The notes beneath the pieces were generated by a model. The model was not told the origin of the DNA. It saw nothing but the letters and a program-made list of their open reading frames with translations, and searched no databases. Position numbers and translations under genes: made by a program. From Pseudomonas tensinigenes (lineage in GTDB: Bacteria > Pseudomonadota > Gammaproteobacteria > Pseudomonadales > Pseudomonadaceae), in assembly GCF_014268445.2 (NCBI RefSeq), contig NZ_CP077089.1:1915501-1979500 (forward strand): 64,000 nt of DNA. Direction: 5' to 3'. Shown one piece after another: positions 1 through 10,200 of the stretch. Numbering within the stretch: position 1 is the stretch's first letter; every line of letters begins with the position of its first letter.

Positions 1-1
1 G

Positions 2-82
2 GTGGTGGCTGGCGGGCATGACACGGCGACGATCATCAGCGGGATGCTGAATGATCATTCGTTGAAGGTGGATACGGTGTAA
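2..82 (+). CDS. 3' end of an unidentified gene (partial)
   Basis: The second reading frame is open from the window edge to a TAA at 80-82 and encodes a tail ending in NDHSLKVDTV. It is followed within 20 bp by a strong intrinsic terminator at 101-139, which supports a real gene end. Only 26 codons are visible, so I cannot name the product. The call rests on the open frame and the terminator, not on homology. Confidence 0.5.
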   Translation: MVAGGHDTATIISGMLNDHSLKVDTV

Positions 83-100
83 GCGACGCCTGAAACGACA

Positions 101-139
101 AAACCCGCCGTCCCGTTCAACCGGGGCGGCGGGTTTTTT
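101..139 (+). terminator. Rho-independent terminator
   Basis: The stem AAACCCGCCG...CGGCGGGTTT has a short loop (around TTCAACC) and a run of six T. It lies 19 bp after the TAA of the partial gene at the window start. Confidence 0.85.
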
Positions 140-172
140 CTGCCTGGAGGCAGGGCGTTGTTCTTTCGTCAG

Positions 173-238
173 TCTTCGCGAGCAGGCTCGCTCCCATATT
201 GGAGCGCGTTTAACTGTGGCAGCGAGCCTGTTCGCGAA
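173..238. repeat. REP-type inverted repeat pair (degenerate)
   Basis: TTCGCGAGCAGGCTCGCTCC is followed by its imperfect inverted mate (AGCGAGCCTGTTCGCGAA). This is the P. fluorescens REP family, seen eight more times in this window. The right half has diverged from the consensus. Confidence 0.8.
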
Positions 239-282
239 AGCGCCCGATCTGACTCCGAAAAACTCAGCGGTTGATCACAGCT

Positions 283-345
283 GCATCAACACGGCGGATT
301 CTGGCGTAGCTGTAAGCGATGACGCGAGGTCGTGTAGCTCGATTT
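283..345. repeat. Fragment of the DUF6124-leader element
   Basis: CGGCGGATTCTGGCGTAGCT plus the following bases match the outer end of the leader elements at 12603-12961 and 17852-18208, then similarity stops. No DUF6124 gene is adjacent, so this looks like a remnant. The stretch from 239 to 547 otherwise holds only a hairpin at about 485-512 (GGTATCA/TGATACC) without a T run. Confidence 0.6.
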
Positions 346-547
346 GTTGCCTTCACGTTTCTGATAAGCGCACATGTTCAAGCCCCCTGTGCATGAGCAT
401 TGATTCCGACGAACGGTAGCAATACCTGTAATTTCTGACAGTAGGCAGCACCCGCCATTGCGCATTAAATCGAACCCATGCAGCGGCGGTATCACCCTGT
501 TGATACCCGCACACCAACGATTGGTTAATTGTCGCGGAGCGTCTTAC

Positions 548-2584
548 ATGCAGCCCCCGGAACACACACAAGACCCGCACAGTGCAAATCCGCAACCATC
601 GGAAGTCACCGCTTTGCCGGTTCCGCGAGTGCCGGTCATTCTCAAAGACGAACTCGGTGAAGAAAGCCCCGACGGACTGTTGCCGCGTACGGAGTTGAAC
701 CGTGATCTGCAGTTGATTGTTCCTGAGTGGAACTTCACGACCGATCCTCTTCTCGGGCCCGATATTATCAAAGTGGGATTCCGCCTGCTTGGGAATGACT
801 TTCGCGAAGTCAATGAATTTAAGTTCCCTATTCCCATCGAACCTGGGGACAAATACGTATCAGTCCCTAGGGACTATATGGACAGTGGCATCTACGACCT
901 GTCTTACATCCTGATCCAGGGGGGCAACCCTGCTGAGTCCGCAAAAAAACGTATTACCGTGGACACGGTGGCCCCGAACTATGGTCAGGAGCCCGTCTTG
1001 CTGGAAATGCTGGATGTCGTCGGCAGTATCACCGACGACTACTTGAAGGAGCATGGGCAGGTTCGTTTTAAAGTTTGCAGTTATGCGGGAATTAAAGCCC
1101 GGGACAGAGCGATTTATTTCTGGACCGATACGGATACACCTTCCGGCTCGGAAACAGATATTGGCGAACAGGAATTCAGTCAGGCAGACATTGACCGTGA
1201 TGAACTGTTTATCACCGTGCGCGAACAGGATATTCGTGACCGGGGTGAGGGGCCCCGTTATATCTATTACCGTCTACGAGACTGGGCGGGTAATAAAGGC
1301 CCCAGATCAGAACTGTTGGGGCTGTTTGTCGATCTGCTCCCGGGGCCCGGAAATCTCAAGCCGCCTCGCGTGCCGTTGTCGGACCGAGGGTTGATTGACC
1401 GCCAGCATGCCCGCGAAGGTGCGGTGGCTCAGGGAACCGTGACGGTAGAAATCGATCGTTATGACAATCCTGGTAGTGACAACGACATTCTGCTCGACTG
1501 GAATGGCACACCGCTGGCGCCGGTGCCGGTTGATCCTTCCCGCTTTCCCGTGGTCGTGCCAGTGCCTTGGTCAGCCCTGACAGCCAAGGGGCTGGGGCCC
1601 TTGACGGCGTCGGTGACTTACAAAGTGCGGCGTCCTTCAGGCCCCACGCCATCCTCTCTGGAAACCAGGGTCCCGGTAGATTTGACCCTCGCCGGACAGG
1701 ACCATGCCAATGCCCCGGCATTACTCAACCCGACTCTGGCAAAAGTGGAAATATACGGCGTCAATTCGAAAGTCCTCAACACGTTGACGTCGGATGATTT
1801 TGGCGAGCCTGCCGAGGGGGTTCTCGCGCTGTTTGATGCGCCACTCGCCGGGCAGACCATCAGCCTGTTTTGGGGGGCGATCACCACACCTGCAGCGCAA
1901 TATATCGTTCAGCACGGTGATGTAGCCGGTAAGCGCGTGCCGTTCACCATTCCCTGGTCGATCATTGACCAGGATCGGGAGAACCCTGCATTACCGGTCT
2001 ATTACACGACCAGCAACAACGTCAACCTGCAACAGGCTCTGACAACCTCAGTCAATGTATCGATTGTGGTGATCGAAAACCTGAAGGAGCCATCCTTTCC
2101 GCATGCGAGCAGGGACGGTGTTCTTGACTGTTGTGCATGCCCGCGACTCTGGAAAGGGGTCTGGGTAAAAATCGAGGGGAATACCGCCTTCGACAAAGAT
2201 GATGTTGTGACTCTGCATTGGCAAGGATGTGAAGGACTGAATGGCTCTGAACCTATTCCCGGAGTGACAGACAAGTTCCCCACGATATTGAGCGACGCGC
2301 AAGCGCGTGATGGTTTTGAAGTGCACGTTGCGGACTTTGAACGTCTGATTGCCCCTATGGTGAATGATGGCTCTGCACTGTGTCATTACACACTTAAGAA
2401 AGCCAAGGGCGGAGTGGGTAGTTCAAAAGAGGAGTTCGTCATTATCAATAGAACCCTGCCCAGCAGTATTGTCTGTTCCGATAAGGAGGGCGAGGATCAC
2501 TGCGGTTCGCCCTGCGAGCATTCCGGGTGGGGTGAAAAGTTTGCAGAGTATTCGTCTGCGAAGTTGCAAGGCTTATTGAAATAA
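548..2584 (+). CDS. Repetitive beta-domain protein of the island family (678 aa)
   Basis: Function is unknown. The start is the ATG at 548, with GGAG eight bases upstream; an upstream in-frame TTG at 458 lacks such a site. The protein is a chain of beta-rich units that recur in the four other large island proteins. Each has an 'L.W.G' strand (LLDWNGTPL, SLFWGAI, TLHWQGC), a VPFTIPWSII-like strand, and a Y.V/Y.L strand before a linker (ASVTYKVRRPSG). I see no signal peptide, transmembrane segment or anchor. The C-terminal part is Cys-rich (DCCACPRLW, CEGLNG, CSDKEGEDHC, CGSPCEH). It is followed after 130 bp by a related gene on the same strand. By analogy it is probably a surface or secreted structural protein, but nothing in the sequence proves export. 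Confidence 0.8.
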   Translation: MQPPEHTQDPHSANPQPSEVTALPVPRVPVILKDELGEESPDGLLPRTELNRDLQLIVPEWNFTTDPLLGPDIIKVGFRLLGNDFREVNEFKFPIPIEPGDKYVSVPRDYMDSGIYDLSYILIQGGNPAESAKKRITVDTVAPNYGQEPVLLEMLDVVGSITDDYLKEHGQVRFKVCSYAGIKARDRAIYFWTDTDTPSGSETDIGEQEFSQADIDRDELFITVREQDIRDRGEGPRYIYYRLRDWAGNKGPRSELLGLFVDLLPGPGNLKPPRVPLSDRGLIDRQHAREGAVAQGTVTVEIDRYDNPGSDNDILLDWNGTPLAPVPVDPSRFPVVVPVPWSALTAKGLGPLTASVTYKVRRPSGPTPSSLETRVPVDLTLAGQDHANAPALLNPTLAKVEIYGVNSKVLNTLTSDDFGEPAEGVLALFDAPLAGQTISLFWGAITTPAAQYIVQHGDVAGKRVPFTIPWSIIDQDRENPALPVYYTTSNNVNLQQALTTSVNVSIVVIENLKEPSFPHASRDGVLDCCACPRLWKGVWVKIEGNTAFDKDDVVTLHWQGCEGLNGSEPIPGVTDKFPTILSDAQARDGFEVHVADFERLIAPMVNDGSALCHYTLKKAKGGVGSSKEEFVIINRTLPSSIVCSDKEGEDHCGSPCEHSGWGEKFAEYSSAKLQGLLK

Positions 2585-2714
2585 GCAGTTCTTGAGTTCC
2601 ACGTTTCTCGTGTCTGACTTGAGTAGTGTCTGTTAATTGCAAGAAGTTTAACCAGTGCCAAACGTATGCCTGCGTTGTTGCGTATGCGTGGGCGTCTTCT
2701 CCAGGAGCGATAAA

Positions 2715-4649
2715 ATGACCGTTTATAAAAAACTCACCCCCGCACAGCAAAGTCGACTGGATTACCAGAAGATCCGCTTGGCAGCCCCGAAGATGGATGC
2801 ATTTCCGCCTGAAATTCACCCCGATAATCTCTTGCTGCCTGATCAACCGGGTGATGGCAAGAATCAGGTTCATCGCTCAATACAGGGCTTGCCACTGAAA
2901 ATAAATATTCCTCGGTTTTCAGAAGCCGGTGCTACGCCCTCGGTGGACGGATTTATTGAATTGACGTGGAATGGCAAGAGGTTGCCGGAAACGCGTTTTA
3001 CCTACCGCACGCCAATTGACGCTGCCATTCTCCTAATCGAGATGAGGCTGCCGGCCAACCTGACCGACAAAGAGGGAGAACATGAACTGAGCTATTACCT
3101 CAATCAAGGTGGGAACATCGCTAAGGTGACACCCGTGCCGATTAATGTTGACAGCACCCCGCCACTGACGGAAACGGAGGTAATTGTTCCAGCTGAAGTA
3201 GACCGTGACGGTATCACTAAAAAATATCTGGACGATATTGGTCATGTGCTGATAAGGGTTCAGGAATATCAACTCCACATGCTGAATGACAAGGTTGAAT
3301 GTTTTATCGGTCGTTCCTCCGCTTTGGCGACGAGGATTGGAACAGTTGATCGCACGGATCTGACTCTGCCTTTGGAATTTAAACTGACCGCCGAAATGCT
3401 GGACGGTGAAGAGGGTGTAAGGGCTATTTATTGGAAAGTGACGGATCGCAAGGGAAATGCGAGCCTTGAGTCACCTTATAAACGATTGAACGTCACGCTG
3501 ACCGACCCTCCTGCGGATTTGCAGCCGCTGGATATTCCCCTGTATATCGACAGCCTGATTGATCTGGCGGATGCTCAGGAGCCGGTAGGCGTCGGAATTA
3601 AAGATGAATATACCCACTTCCTTCCGGGTGATCAGTTGGAAGTCACCTGGGATGGCCTGTTACAGCCGGCGGTCCCGATTTCCGGTTTTCCTTTTTATGT
3701 CGATGTCCCCTTCCGCAATGTCTTCAACAGCAATGCCGGCCCGAAGACTGTTACAGCCAGTTATCAGATAAAACGCGGGGGTGCTGCCCATCCTGTTAAT
3801 CCGGTCGAGCTGAACAATATCAGCGTGGATTTGCGCAAGCCAGGCACGCCAATAGATCCCGACAAGCCAGGCAACCCTAACCCCGATCTGCCAGAACTGT
3901 CAGTGCAGGGAGCCGCTGGAGGTATTCCTAATCAGCTGAGGGAGGGCGACAACGTGGATTCGGTAGTTATAACGGCTACGCTCTATACCGCGGCCAAGGA
4001 GAATGACCAGATACAGCTTTACTGGAAAGGTGAGCCGGTAAGCGAGGCAGACGGCGGGGTTGTAAAAATCGGTACTACGCTTCCAGCCGACTTGCGATTT
4101 ACTGTTCTATGGAAGGTTTTCGACGACGCAGGCAATGGTAATCCTATCAAGACCCATTATGTAATCAGCCACGATGTAAACGATAACGTAGATGTTTCGC
4201 TCGCGACGGATGTTGATGTACTCATTCGTGACGGTGTCGTCCCGGAGGTGAAGTTCCAACACCTCGATGAAGACTTCGGCTTGCTGAATTGCGGTTCTTT
4301 GCGACCGGATACCGTTGCCGGCACAGTAGTCGAAGTGTTGGTCTTGGGGGGCGAGCCCCAATTGGAAGGTCAGGAATTGACGTTCACTTATCAAGGTTAC
4401 GTTGACAACGGAAGCACGATTAAACCCGGTACTGAAGCCAAAGTTACATACAAACCAACTAGTCAGGAAGCAGCTGCCGGGTTCATTGTAAGGATTCCCT
4501 ATGATCCGGCGGTACTGGCTACGGAAAACGCTTGGGGAGGCATAATTTACTCGGCTGTAATTGACGGGCGCGACACACCCTCCGTACAACATGTGGTGAG
4601 GGTTTATATGAAAGATCCGGGGACGGGTGGCACATGCCCGCTGCCTTGA
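2715..4649 (+). CDS. Repetitive beta-domain protein of the island family (644 aa)
   Basis: A second member of the family seen at 548-2584. The chosen ATG at 2715 has AGGAG seven to eight bases upstream; the longer in-frame GTG at 2655 has no ribosome site. Repeated units contain IELTWNGKRL, LEVTWDGLLQ and IQLYWKGEPV strands alternating with ISGFPFYVDVPF-like and SYQIKRGGAAH segments. A Pro/Asp-rich linker (about residues 375-395, PDKPGNPNPDLPE) separates the N-terminal from the C-terminal units. No signal peptide or membrane anchor is visible. The gene ends 20 bp before an intrinsic terminator, so it probably closes a two-gene unit with the preceding gene. Its molecular role is unknown. Confidence 0.8.
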   Translation: MTVYKKLTPAQQSRLDYQKIRLAAPKMDAFPPEIHPDNLLLPDQPGDGKNQVHRSIQGLPLKINIPRFSEAGATPSVDGFIELTWNGKRLPETRFTYRTPIDAAILLIEMRLPANLTDKEGEHELSYYLNQGGNIAKVTPVPINVDSTPPLTETEVIVPAEVDRDGITKKYLDDIGHVLIRVQEYQLHMLNDKVECFIGRSSALATRIGTVDRTDLTLPLEFKLTAEMLDGEEGVRAIYWKVTDRKGNASLESPYKRLNVTLTDPPADLQPLDIPLYIDSLIDLADAQEPVGVGIKDEYTHFLPGDQLEVTWDGLLQPAVPISGFPFYVDVPFRNVFNSNAGPKTVTASYQIKRGGAAHPVNPVELNNISVDLRKPGTPIDPDKPGNPNPDLPELSVQGAAGGIPNQLREGDNVDSVVITATLYTAAKENDQIQLYWKGEPVSEADGGVVKIGTTLPADLRFTVLWKVFDDAGNGNPIKTHYVISHDVNDNVDVSLATDVDVLIRDGVVPEVKFQHLDEDFGLLNCGSLRPDTVAGTVVEVLVLGGEPQLEGQELTFTYQGYVDNGSTIKPGTEAKVTYKPTSQEAAAGFIVRIPYDPAVLATENAWGGIIYSAVIDGRDTPSVQHVVRVYMKDPGTGGTCPLP

Positions 4650-4668
4650 GTAGGCGCTGAAGTTGCCA

Positions 4669-4697
4669 GGGAAGGTACTGTACGTACCTTCCCTTTT
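4669..4697 (+). terminator. Rho-independent terminator
   Basis: A ten-base perfect stem, GGGAAGGTAC/GTACCTTCCC, with a five-base loop is followed by TTTT. It lies 20 bp past the stop codon at 4649. The remaining 177 bp to the next start shows no confident operator. Confidence 0.85.
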
Positions 4698-4874
4698 AAA
4701 TGTTTAACAAGTAGCCGGTGAGAAGTGGTTACGAATTATTTTACGGACTTTTACCCTGCAAAAGTCAGAAAAATCCTACGTTGGTTGGGGTGTGGCAATC
4801 GGTATCGTACGACGCTGAATTATCTGGCGGGTAAACAAATTTGCCGGAGTTAATTAAACGAAGGATAGTCAATC

Positions 4875-7163
4875 ATGAAACCCGAAGTCTTTTCATTCTG
4901 CAGAGTCGCTTCCACCGGAAGCTTTCGAATGCTGGTAGCGATACCGGCATTTTTTATGTTGGGTTCTCCCGCGTTGGCGGTCATCGTCGATAACAGCACG
5001 CTGGATGTAGATTCGACAGTGCCGGCCACTGATTATCTGGTGCGCAATAACGGGGTACTGAATCTGACCCGGGCCAGTACTCAAAACCTCAACGTGGTTT
5101 CCGGATCGACATTGAACATCAATGGCGCCACGGTGAATGCTGAACCTGGCATTGAGGGGATTTCCATCTCGGACAGTCGAGGCACTCTTGTGCAGGCCAA
5201 TGTCACCAGCGACTGGATAGGAATGATGGTCAATCGGTCTTTCTCCTCGACGCAGGGGTCGACTGTCACCGCGACTGACAGTCAATTCAGGGGGGGCGAA
5301 GCCGGGATACAGATAACCGCGTTGAGCCACCTGACACTGATCGGCAGTGAAGTCACGGGGCAGGCCGCGGGCAGTGTCGGCTTGAATATGATCGGCGGTG
5401 AGGTGCACGCTACTGACGGTACTCGTATCAGCGGCGAACGGGCGGGGGTACGGATGGTCAACGACTCGTCCGTTTCAGGCAGTAGCAATACGCTGGTACT
5501 GGACGGTGCCAGTGTTGAGGGGCGCAACGGGCCGGCCATAGAAGTTGCCCGTGGCGCAAACGTCAGCATCGAGGTGCTGAACAACTCCACTCTGCAGGGT
5601 AGCGCAGATCAATTACTGGTGGTTCAAGAGGCTTCGACCGCCGCTGTAACGGTTGGCAGCAGTACGTTGAATGGCAACTTTGCAGTGACGGGTTCCAGCA
5701 CGGCTGATTTCATCTTCGACCGAGGCCATATGACCGGAGACGTGCTGGTTGAGGACGGCTCGACGGCCAGCGTCACCCTGCAGAACCAGTCGCAATTCAC
5801 CGGCAGCCTGGACAAGGTCGCCGGCGTCAACATCAACGACAATTCAAACTGGACCCTGACCGGCGATGACTCTGTTGGCGCAATGCGCATGGAAGCAGGA
5901 CGAGTTACTTTCGGCGCGGCGCAAGAGCCCGCGACCTACTATCGACTGACGATCGGTTCGCTCGCCGGTACCGGTACGTTTGAGATGAAAGGTGATTTTG
6001 CCAGTGGTGAGAGTGATTTCCTCAATGTTCTTGGTCAGTCAGAGGGGCAGTTCGATCTCGCTGTGAAGGCTTCGGGGCTGGATGCGTTGTCGCCGCAGCA
6101 ATTGACGCTAGTGCGTACCGGCACCACCGACGGTGCGAATTTTGCGCTGGCCGGCGATCAGCGGGTGGATGTCGGGACCTGGTCTTATGGGTTGGCCAGT
6201 CGGGAAATCGAGGGGGGAGCGAAGGAGTGGTTTCTCGACCCGACCACCGAAGTCATCAGCCCCGGCGCGCGCTCGGTACTGGCCTTGTTCAACACCGCGC
6301 CGACCGTGTGGTACGGCGAGTTGTCGTCGTTGCGCAGCCGCATGGGAGAGCTGCGTTTCAATGGCGGACAGTCCGGTGGCTGGATCCGCACGTACGGCAA
6401 CAAATACAACGTGGCCGACGGTTCGGGCGTGGGCTACCAGCAGTCGCAGCAGGGCCTGTCCCTTGGCGCTGACGCCCGAGTGGGTGAAAGCCAGGTACTG
6501 GTGGGCGTGCTGGCGGGCACCAGCGAGTCCGATCTGGACTTGAACCGTGGCACCTCGGGCACGGTGAAAAGTTACTACGTCGGCCCCTACGTGACCTGGC
6601 TCGACAGCGATAGCGGTTATTACTTCGACGGCGTGCTCAAGTTCAACCGCTTTCGCAACGAGTCCAAGGTCCGCCTGAGTGACGGCAGCCGCACCAAAGG
6701 CGATTACGATAACTGGGGTATGGGCGGTTCGGCGGAATTCGGTCGTCATATAAAACTGGCAGACGGCTACTTCGTCGAGCCTTTCACACAACTGTCGGCG
6801 GTGCAGATCCAGGGTAAACGCTACACGCTGAACAACGACATGCAGGCCGATGGCGATCGCATGCGCTCTCTGCTGGGCAAGGCCGGTGCCACGTTCGGGC
6901 GCAACTTCGGTTTCGGTAACGGCGCTGTCGCGCAGCCTTACGTGCGCGCGGCGATCGCTCATGAGTTCGCCTCGAACAACGAAGTGAAGGTCAACAACAA
7001 CGTGTTCAACAATGACTTGTCGGGTTCCCGGGCGGAGTTTGGTGCGGGGGTGGCGGTGGCCATGTCGGCGCAATGGCAGGTGCATGCCGATTTCGACTAC
7101 GCCAAAGGCGAGCATATCGAGCAGCCTTGGGGGGCGAATGTCGGGGTGAGGTATAGCTGGTAA
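4875..7163 (+). CDS. Autotransporter with pertactin-like passenger and beta-barrel (type Va)
   Basis: A classical autotransporter of 762 aa. The start at 4875 has GAAGGA about nine bases upstream. Residues 1-36 form a signal peptide (hydrophobic MLVAIPAFFMLGSPALA). The passenger, about 37-480, is a right-handed beta-helix type repeat of short N/S/T/G-rich strands (ATDSQFRGGEAGIQI, STLNGNFAVTGSSTADF) ending in an RTGTTDGANF-like pertactin region. The C-terminal ~260 residues alternate aromatic and hydrophobic strands (SYYVGPYVTWLDS, YFDGVLKFNRFRNESKV, VEPFTQLSAVQIQGKRY) and end in GVRYSW, a barrel-type terminal aromatic. No serine-protease motif is evident, so it is more likely an adhesin. It sits inside the Ig/lectin island and faces the convergent 1509-aa gene. 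Confidence 0.93.
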   Translation: MKPEVFSFCRVASTGSFRMLVAIPAFFMLGSPALAVIVDNSTLDVDSTVPATDYLVRNNGVLNLTRASTQNLNVVSGSTLNINGATVNAEPGIEGISISDSRGTLVQANVTSDWIGMMVNRSFSSTQGSTVTATDSQFRGGEAGIQITALSHLTLIGSEVTGQAAGSVGLNMIGGEVHATDGTRISGERAGVRMVNDSSVSGSSNTLVLDGASVEGRNGPAIEVARGANVSIEVLNNSTLQGSADQLLVVQEASTAAVTVGSSTLNGNFAVTGSSTADFIFDRGHMTGDVLVEDGSTASVTLQNQSQFTGSLDKVAGVNINDNSNWTLTGDDSVGAMRMEAGRVTFGAAQEPATYYRLTIGSLAGTGTFEMKGDFASGESDFLNVLGQSEGQFDLAVKASGLDALSPQQLTLVRTGTTDGANFALAGDQRVDVGTWSYGLASREIEGGAKEWFLDPTTEVISPGARSVLALFNTAPTVWYGELSSLRSRMGELRFNGGQSGGWIRTYGNKYNVADGSGVGYQQSQQGLSLGADARVGESQVLVGVLAGTSESDLDLNRGTSGTVKSYYVGPYVTWLDSDSGYYFDGVLKFNRFRNESKVRLSDGSRTKGDYDNWGMGGSAEFGRHIKLADGYFVEPFTQLSAVQIQGKRYTLNNDMQADGDRMRSLLGKAGATFGRNFGFGNGAVAQPYVRAAIAHEFASNNEVKVNNNVFNNDLSGSRAEFGAGVAVAMSAQWQVHADFDYAKGEHIEQPWGANVGVRYSW

Positions 7164-7196
7164 GTAATCGCGTCATATTTTTTATTAAACGTTAAT

Positions 7197-7227
7197 AAAA
7201 AACGCCTCGCAAAATTGCGAGGCGTTT
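7197..7227. terminator. Bidirectional intrinsic terminator
   Basis: The stem CGCCTCGC/GCGAGGCG with an AAAATT loop has A-rich sequence on its left and TTTT on its right. It lies between convergent genes ending at 7163 (plus) and 7249 (minus). Confidence 0.85.
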
Positions 7228-7248
7228 TGCTGAAGCCATCGGAGTGCA

Positions 7249-10200
7249 CTATGCGACCCCGATCCCAAGAGGATATTGGGCATAGTGCTGGACGTGGGCC
7301 TCCTGCCCCGTCACGAGATTTTTCATATAAAGGCGCAAGAACGGAAGATTTGCTGCAACGTTGGTTGACCAATAATAACCATTGCCCATAGGCCAACGAT
7401 TTCCGTATAGGTTGAAGATTTCTCTCAGTTGAGCGAGGGGCGTCGGGTAAGTCCCTTTCGCATAGGCTCGTCTCGTAATAGTGTGATAGTCGCCGTTGCC
7501 CAATCCAAAGCATTGTAAGACGCCGGTCACTTCTACTTCGTAACCTGGAGCAGTGGTCGTTCCATCAGTCACTTTGATTTGTGCTCTGCCCTTGCCTCTG
7601 ACCGTGACAAGGCCAGTACCGTCTACAACGGCCACTCGTTCATTGCTGGAAGTGTAATGATAATTAGAATTTGGATTTCCTCCGGACGCCCGATGATGAG
7701 TCGACGTGCCCGGTCCAAAAGGCGGGAGTACTTTAGGATGCTCCGGCAGTAAATATATCTTACCGCTCAATAACACTTTGGTGGTGTTGAACACCAGCGG
7801 CGGAATCGGCGAAATGACCGAAAAACGGCGAGACACCGTATCCTGTCCGGTACTGATGGCCTTGGCTTTGACTTCATGTTGGCCAAGGCCTACCGGCAAT
7901 GTCGTACTCCAAATGTTGCCGACCGCGCGCACTGTGTGCTTCGGGTTGTCGTTATCGTAAATCTGGACCTGGCGGTTGGGTGTGACGGTGCCTCGCAGGG
8001 TCACCGAAGTACTTTTGGTCTGCCCACCCGGTTGAACCTCACTTATGCCGTCATGGACCGATGTCAGTGTGGGGGCGATGTGGGCGGCGACGGAAAAGTT
8101 CCTTGGTTCACTGTCCACCGGAACAGCACCATACAATGCTCTGGCAATAATGCTGTGGGAGGTGATCGCCAGACTGGTGACCTGCGCCGTCCACGTTTTG
8201 TTGGCCGTGACGTTGATCGGTGAGCCAACGGGCACGCCGTTGTTGTAGAGCTGTATCTGTTCTCTCGGAGTGGCTCCACCGCTTAAGGTGACCGTACTGT
8301 CATACGTGATTGCGCCTTGCGCAACCGGGCCGACGGAGTCGACGGCGGCCGTGATCGTCGGAGAAATAAAGGCAGCCACGGTAAACACCCGGGGCGGGGC
8401 TGACTCCGGATTACTGCCGTATTCGGCCCTCGCGATCAGACGGTAGATATTCAAGGTCAGATTGTTGAAGACATAATCCCAATCGCCACTGGGCTTGACG
8501 TCCACGGTGGTGATTGGCTTATTGACGTCGAGCAGGGTGATTTTCTCGTTGGGGCTGGCTTTGCCGGTCAGAGTAACGGTTCGGTAATAAGTGGTGCCAT
8601 CCATGGGGACGTCACTGCGGATATCGCTCACCCGTGAAATCGTCGGTGTCACGGCCTGAGCCACCACGAAGGTTCTGGGGCTGCCCACCGGCGGATCAAT
8701 ATCGTATAGCGCCTCGGCGGTGAGGCTATAAGTCTTGATCTTCAGATTGTTAAGGCGGTGACTCCATTTGCCCTGCTCGTCGACATCCAGGGTAATGGCC
8801 GGCGCATCGGCGCCGAGCAAGCGCACTTGCAGGTTGGGGGTCGCGCTGCCTTCCACGAAGACACTGTTGTCATAAGTGGTGGCGCCCGGTTGGACGGGGC
8901 CTCGCGAGTCGGTGATGGCGAGGACTTCGGGTGTTTCTGCAAATTTGACGGTAAAGGTTCTGGGCGTGCTGGATACAGGATCAGCGTCATAAAGAGCCTT
9001 GGCGGTGATGCTGTAGTTTCTCTCCGTCAAAATGCCGATCTTGCGGCTCCAGATGCTGTCCGTTCCGACTTTTGCAGTTCCCATTGAAGTGGAAATTGCA
9101 TCGAACAGCTCAATGGTTTCCTCTCGGGTGGCAGTGCCGGTGATGGTGACTTCATTATCGCGGGTTTTACCACCTTCTTCGATGTCACTGCGTGAATCCG
9201 ACACTCGGGTAATGACCGGAGTGATGTAGTCATAGCGGGTTCTGATAGTCAGTGGCAACCGGGGAAAAACATAAGCGCGATCTTCCACACCGTCACCATC
9301 GAATGCCACTTTGCAAACGACGGTGGCCGGGGTGGAGTGACCCAGTTTCATCAGTTCGCTTTTGAGCAGTGTTTCATTGAGGCCGTTGCTTATTTGCGTC
9401 GGTGTTATTTCCTTGCCGTCAATGATCTTGATGATGTGCCGGGTACCGGATGCGGTTTCTCCCTCAAGTAACAACCAGATGACTTGTTTCGGTGCAATGT
9501 AATACCACGTTGGGACTAAAACTTTCGCATCGCCGCTGAATGTCATCAGATCCAGAACGTTATTCGCTGCTTGGGGGACTTGCGGGCGAGGCAACTGATT
9601 TTCCGGGTCGGAAAACCCTGAAATGTAAAGATCCAGTGTTTGCGAAGGCGTCGTGATGGTATAGCGCGTTACCTCATATTGAACCGTGACGCGTCTGTCG
9701 ATGTTTGCACCCACCACTGTAGCTGGCAGGTGGAATCGAACAGTGCCGCTCGAGTGCCCTGGCAGCTCAAGATCCTCGGATGTGCCCGCTCCCGGCGAGC
9801 CCAGCCACTTCAACCCGATCATGTCCTGCTCGGACTTCATGCTCGGGTAACCTACGCTCACATCGACGCCCGTCAACCCACTCATCGGGTCCAGTGTTCC
9901 GTCAGGCGCCTGAATAACATCGGGCGGCGGCAAATCCCCCACCAACTCACCAATGAGCAGATCCAGCGTGGCCGAATATTCATGTCGTCCGTTCGAGGCG
10001 CGCAACACCGAATAACGCACTTTCACGTACTGCCCGATGTTCGACGTGACATATTCCTTGTCGACTCTGAAGCGCACAGGCTGGCCTTCACTCACAGTGG
10101 TGATCGGCACCCAGTCGCTGGTACTGCCGAAGGGGTTGGGGCTTCGCCAGTAGTACGTCAGCACATCGCCTCTGAAGGTTTTCGCCTCGCCGATCAGCAC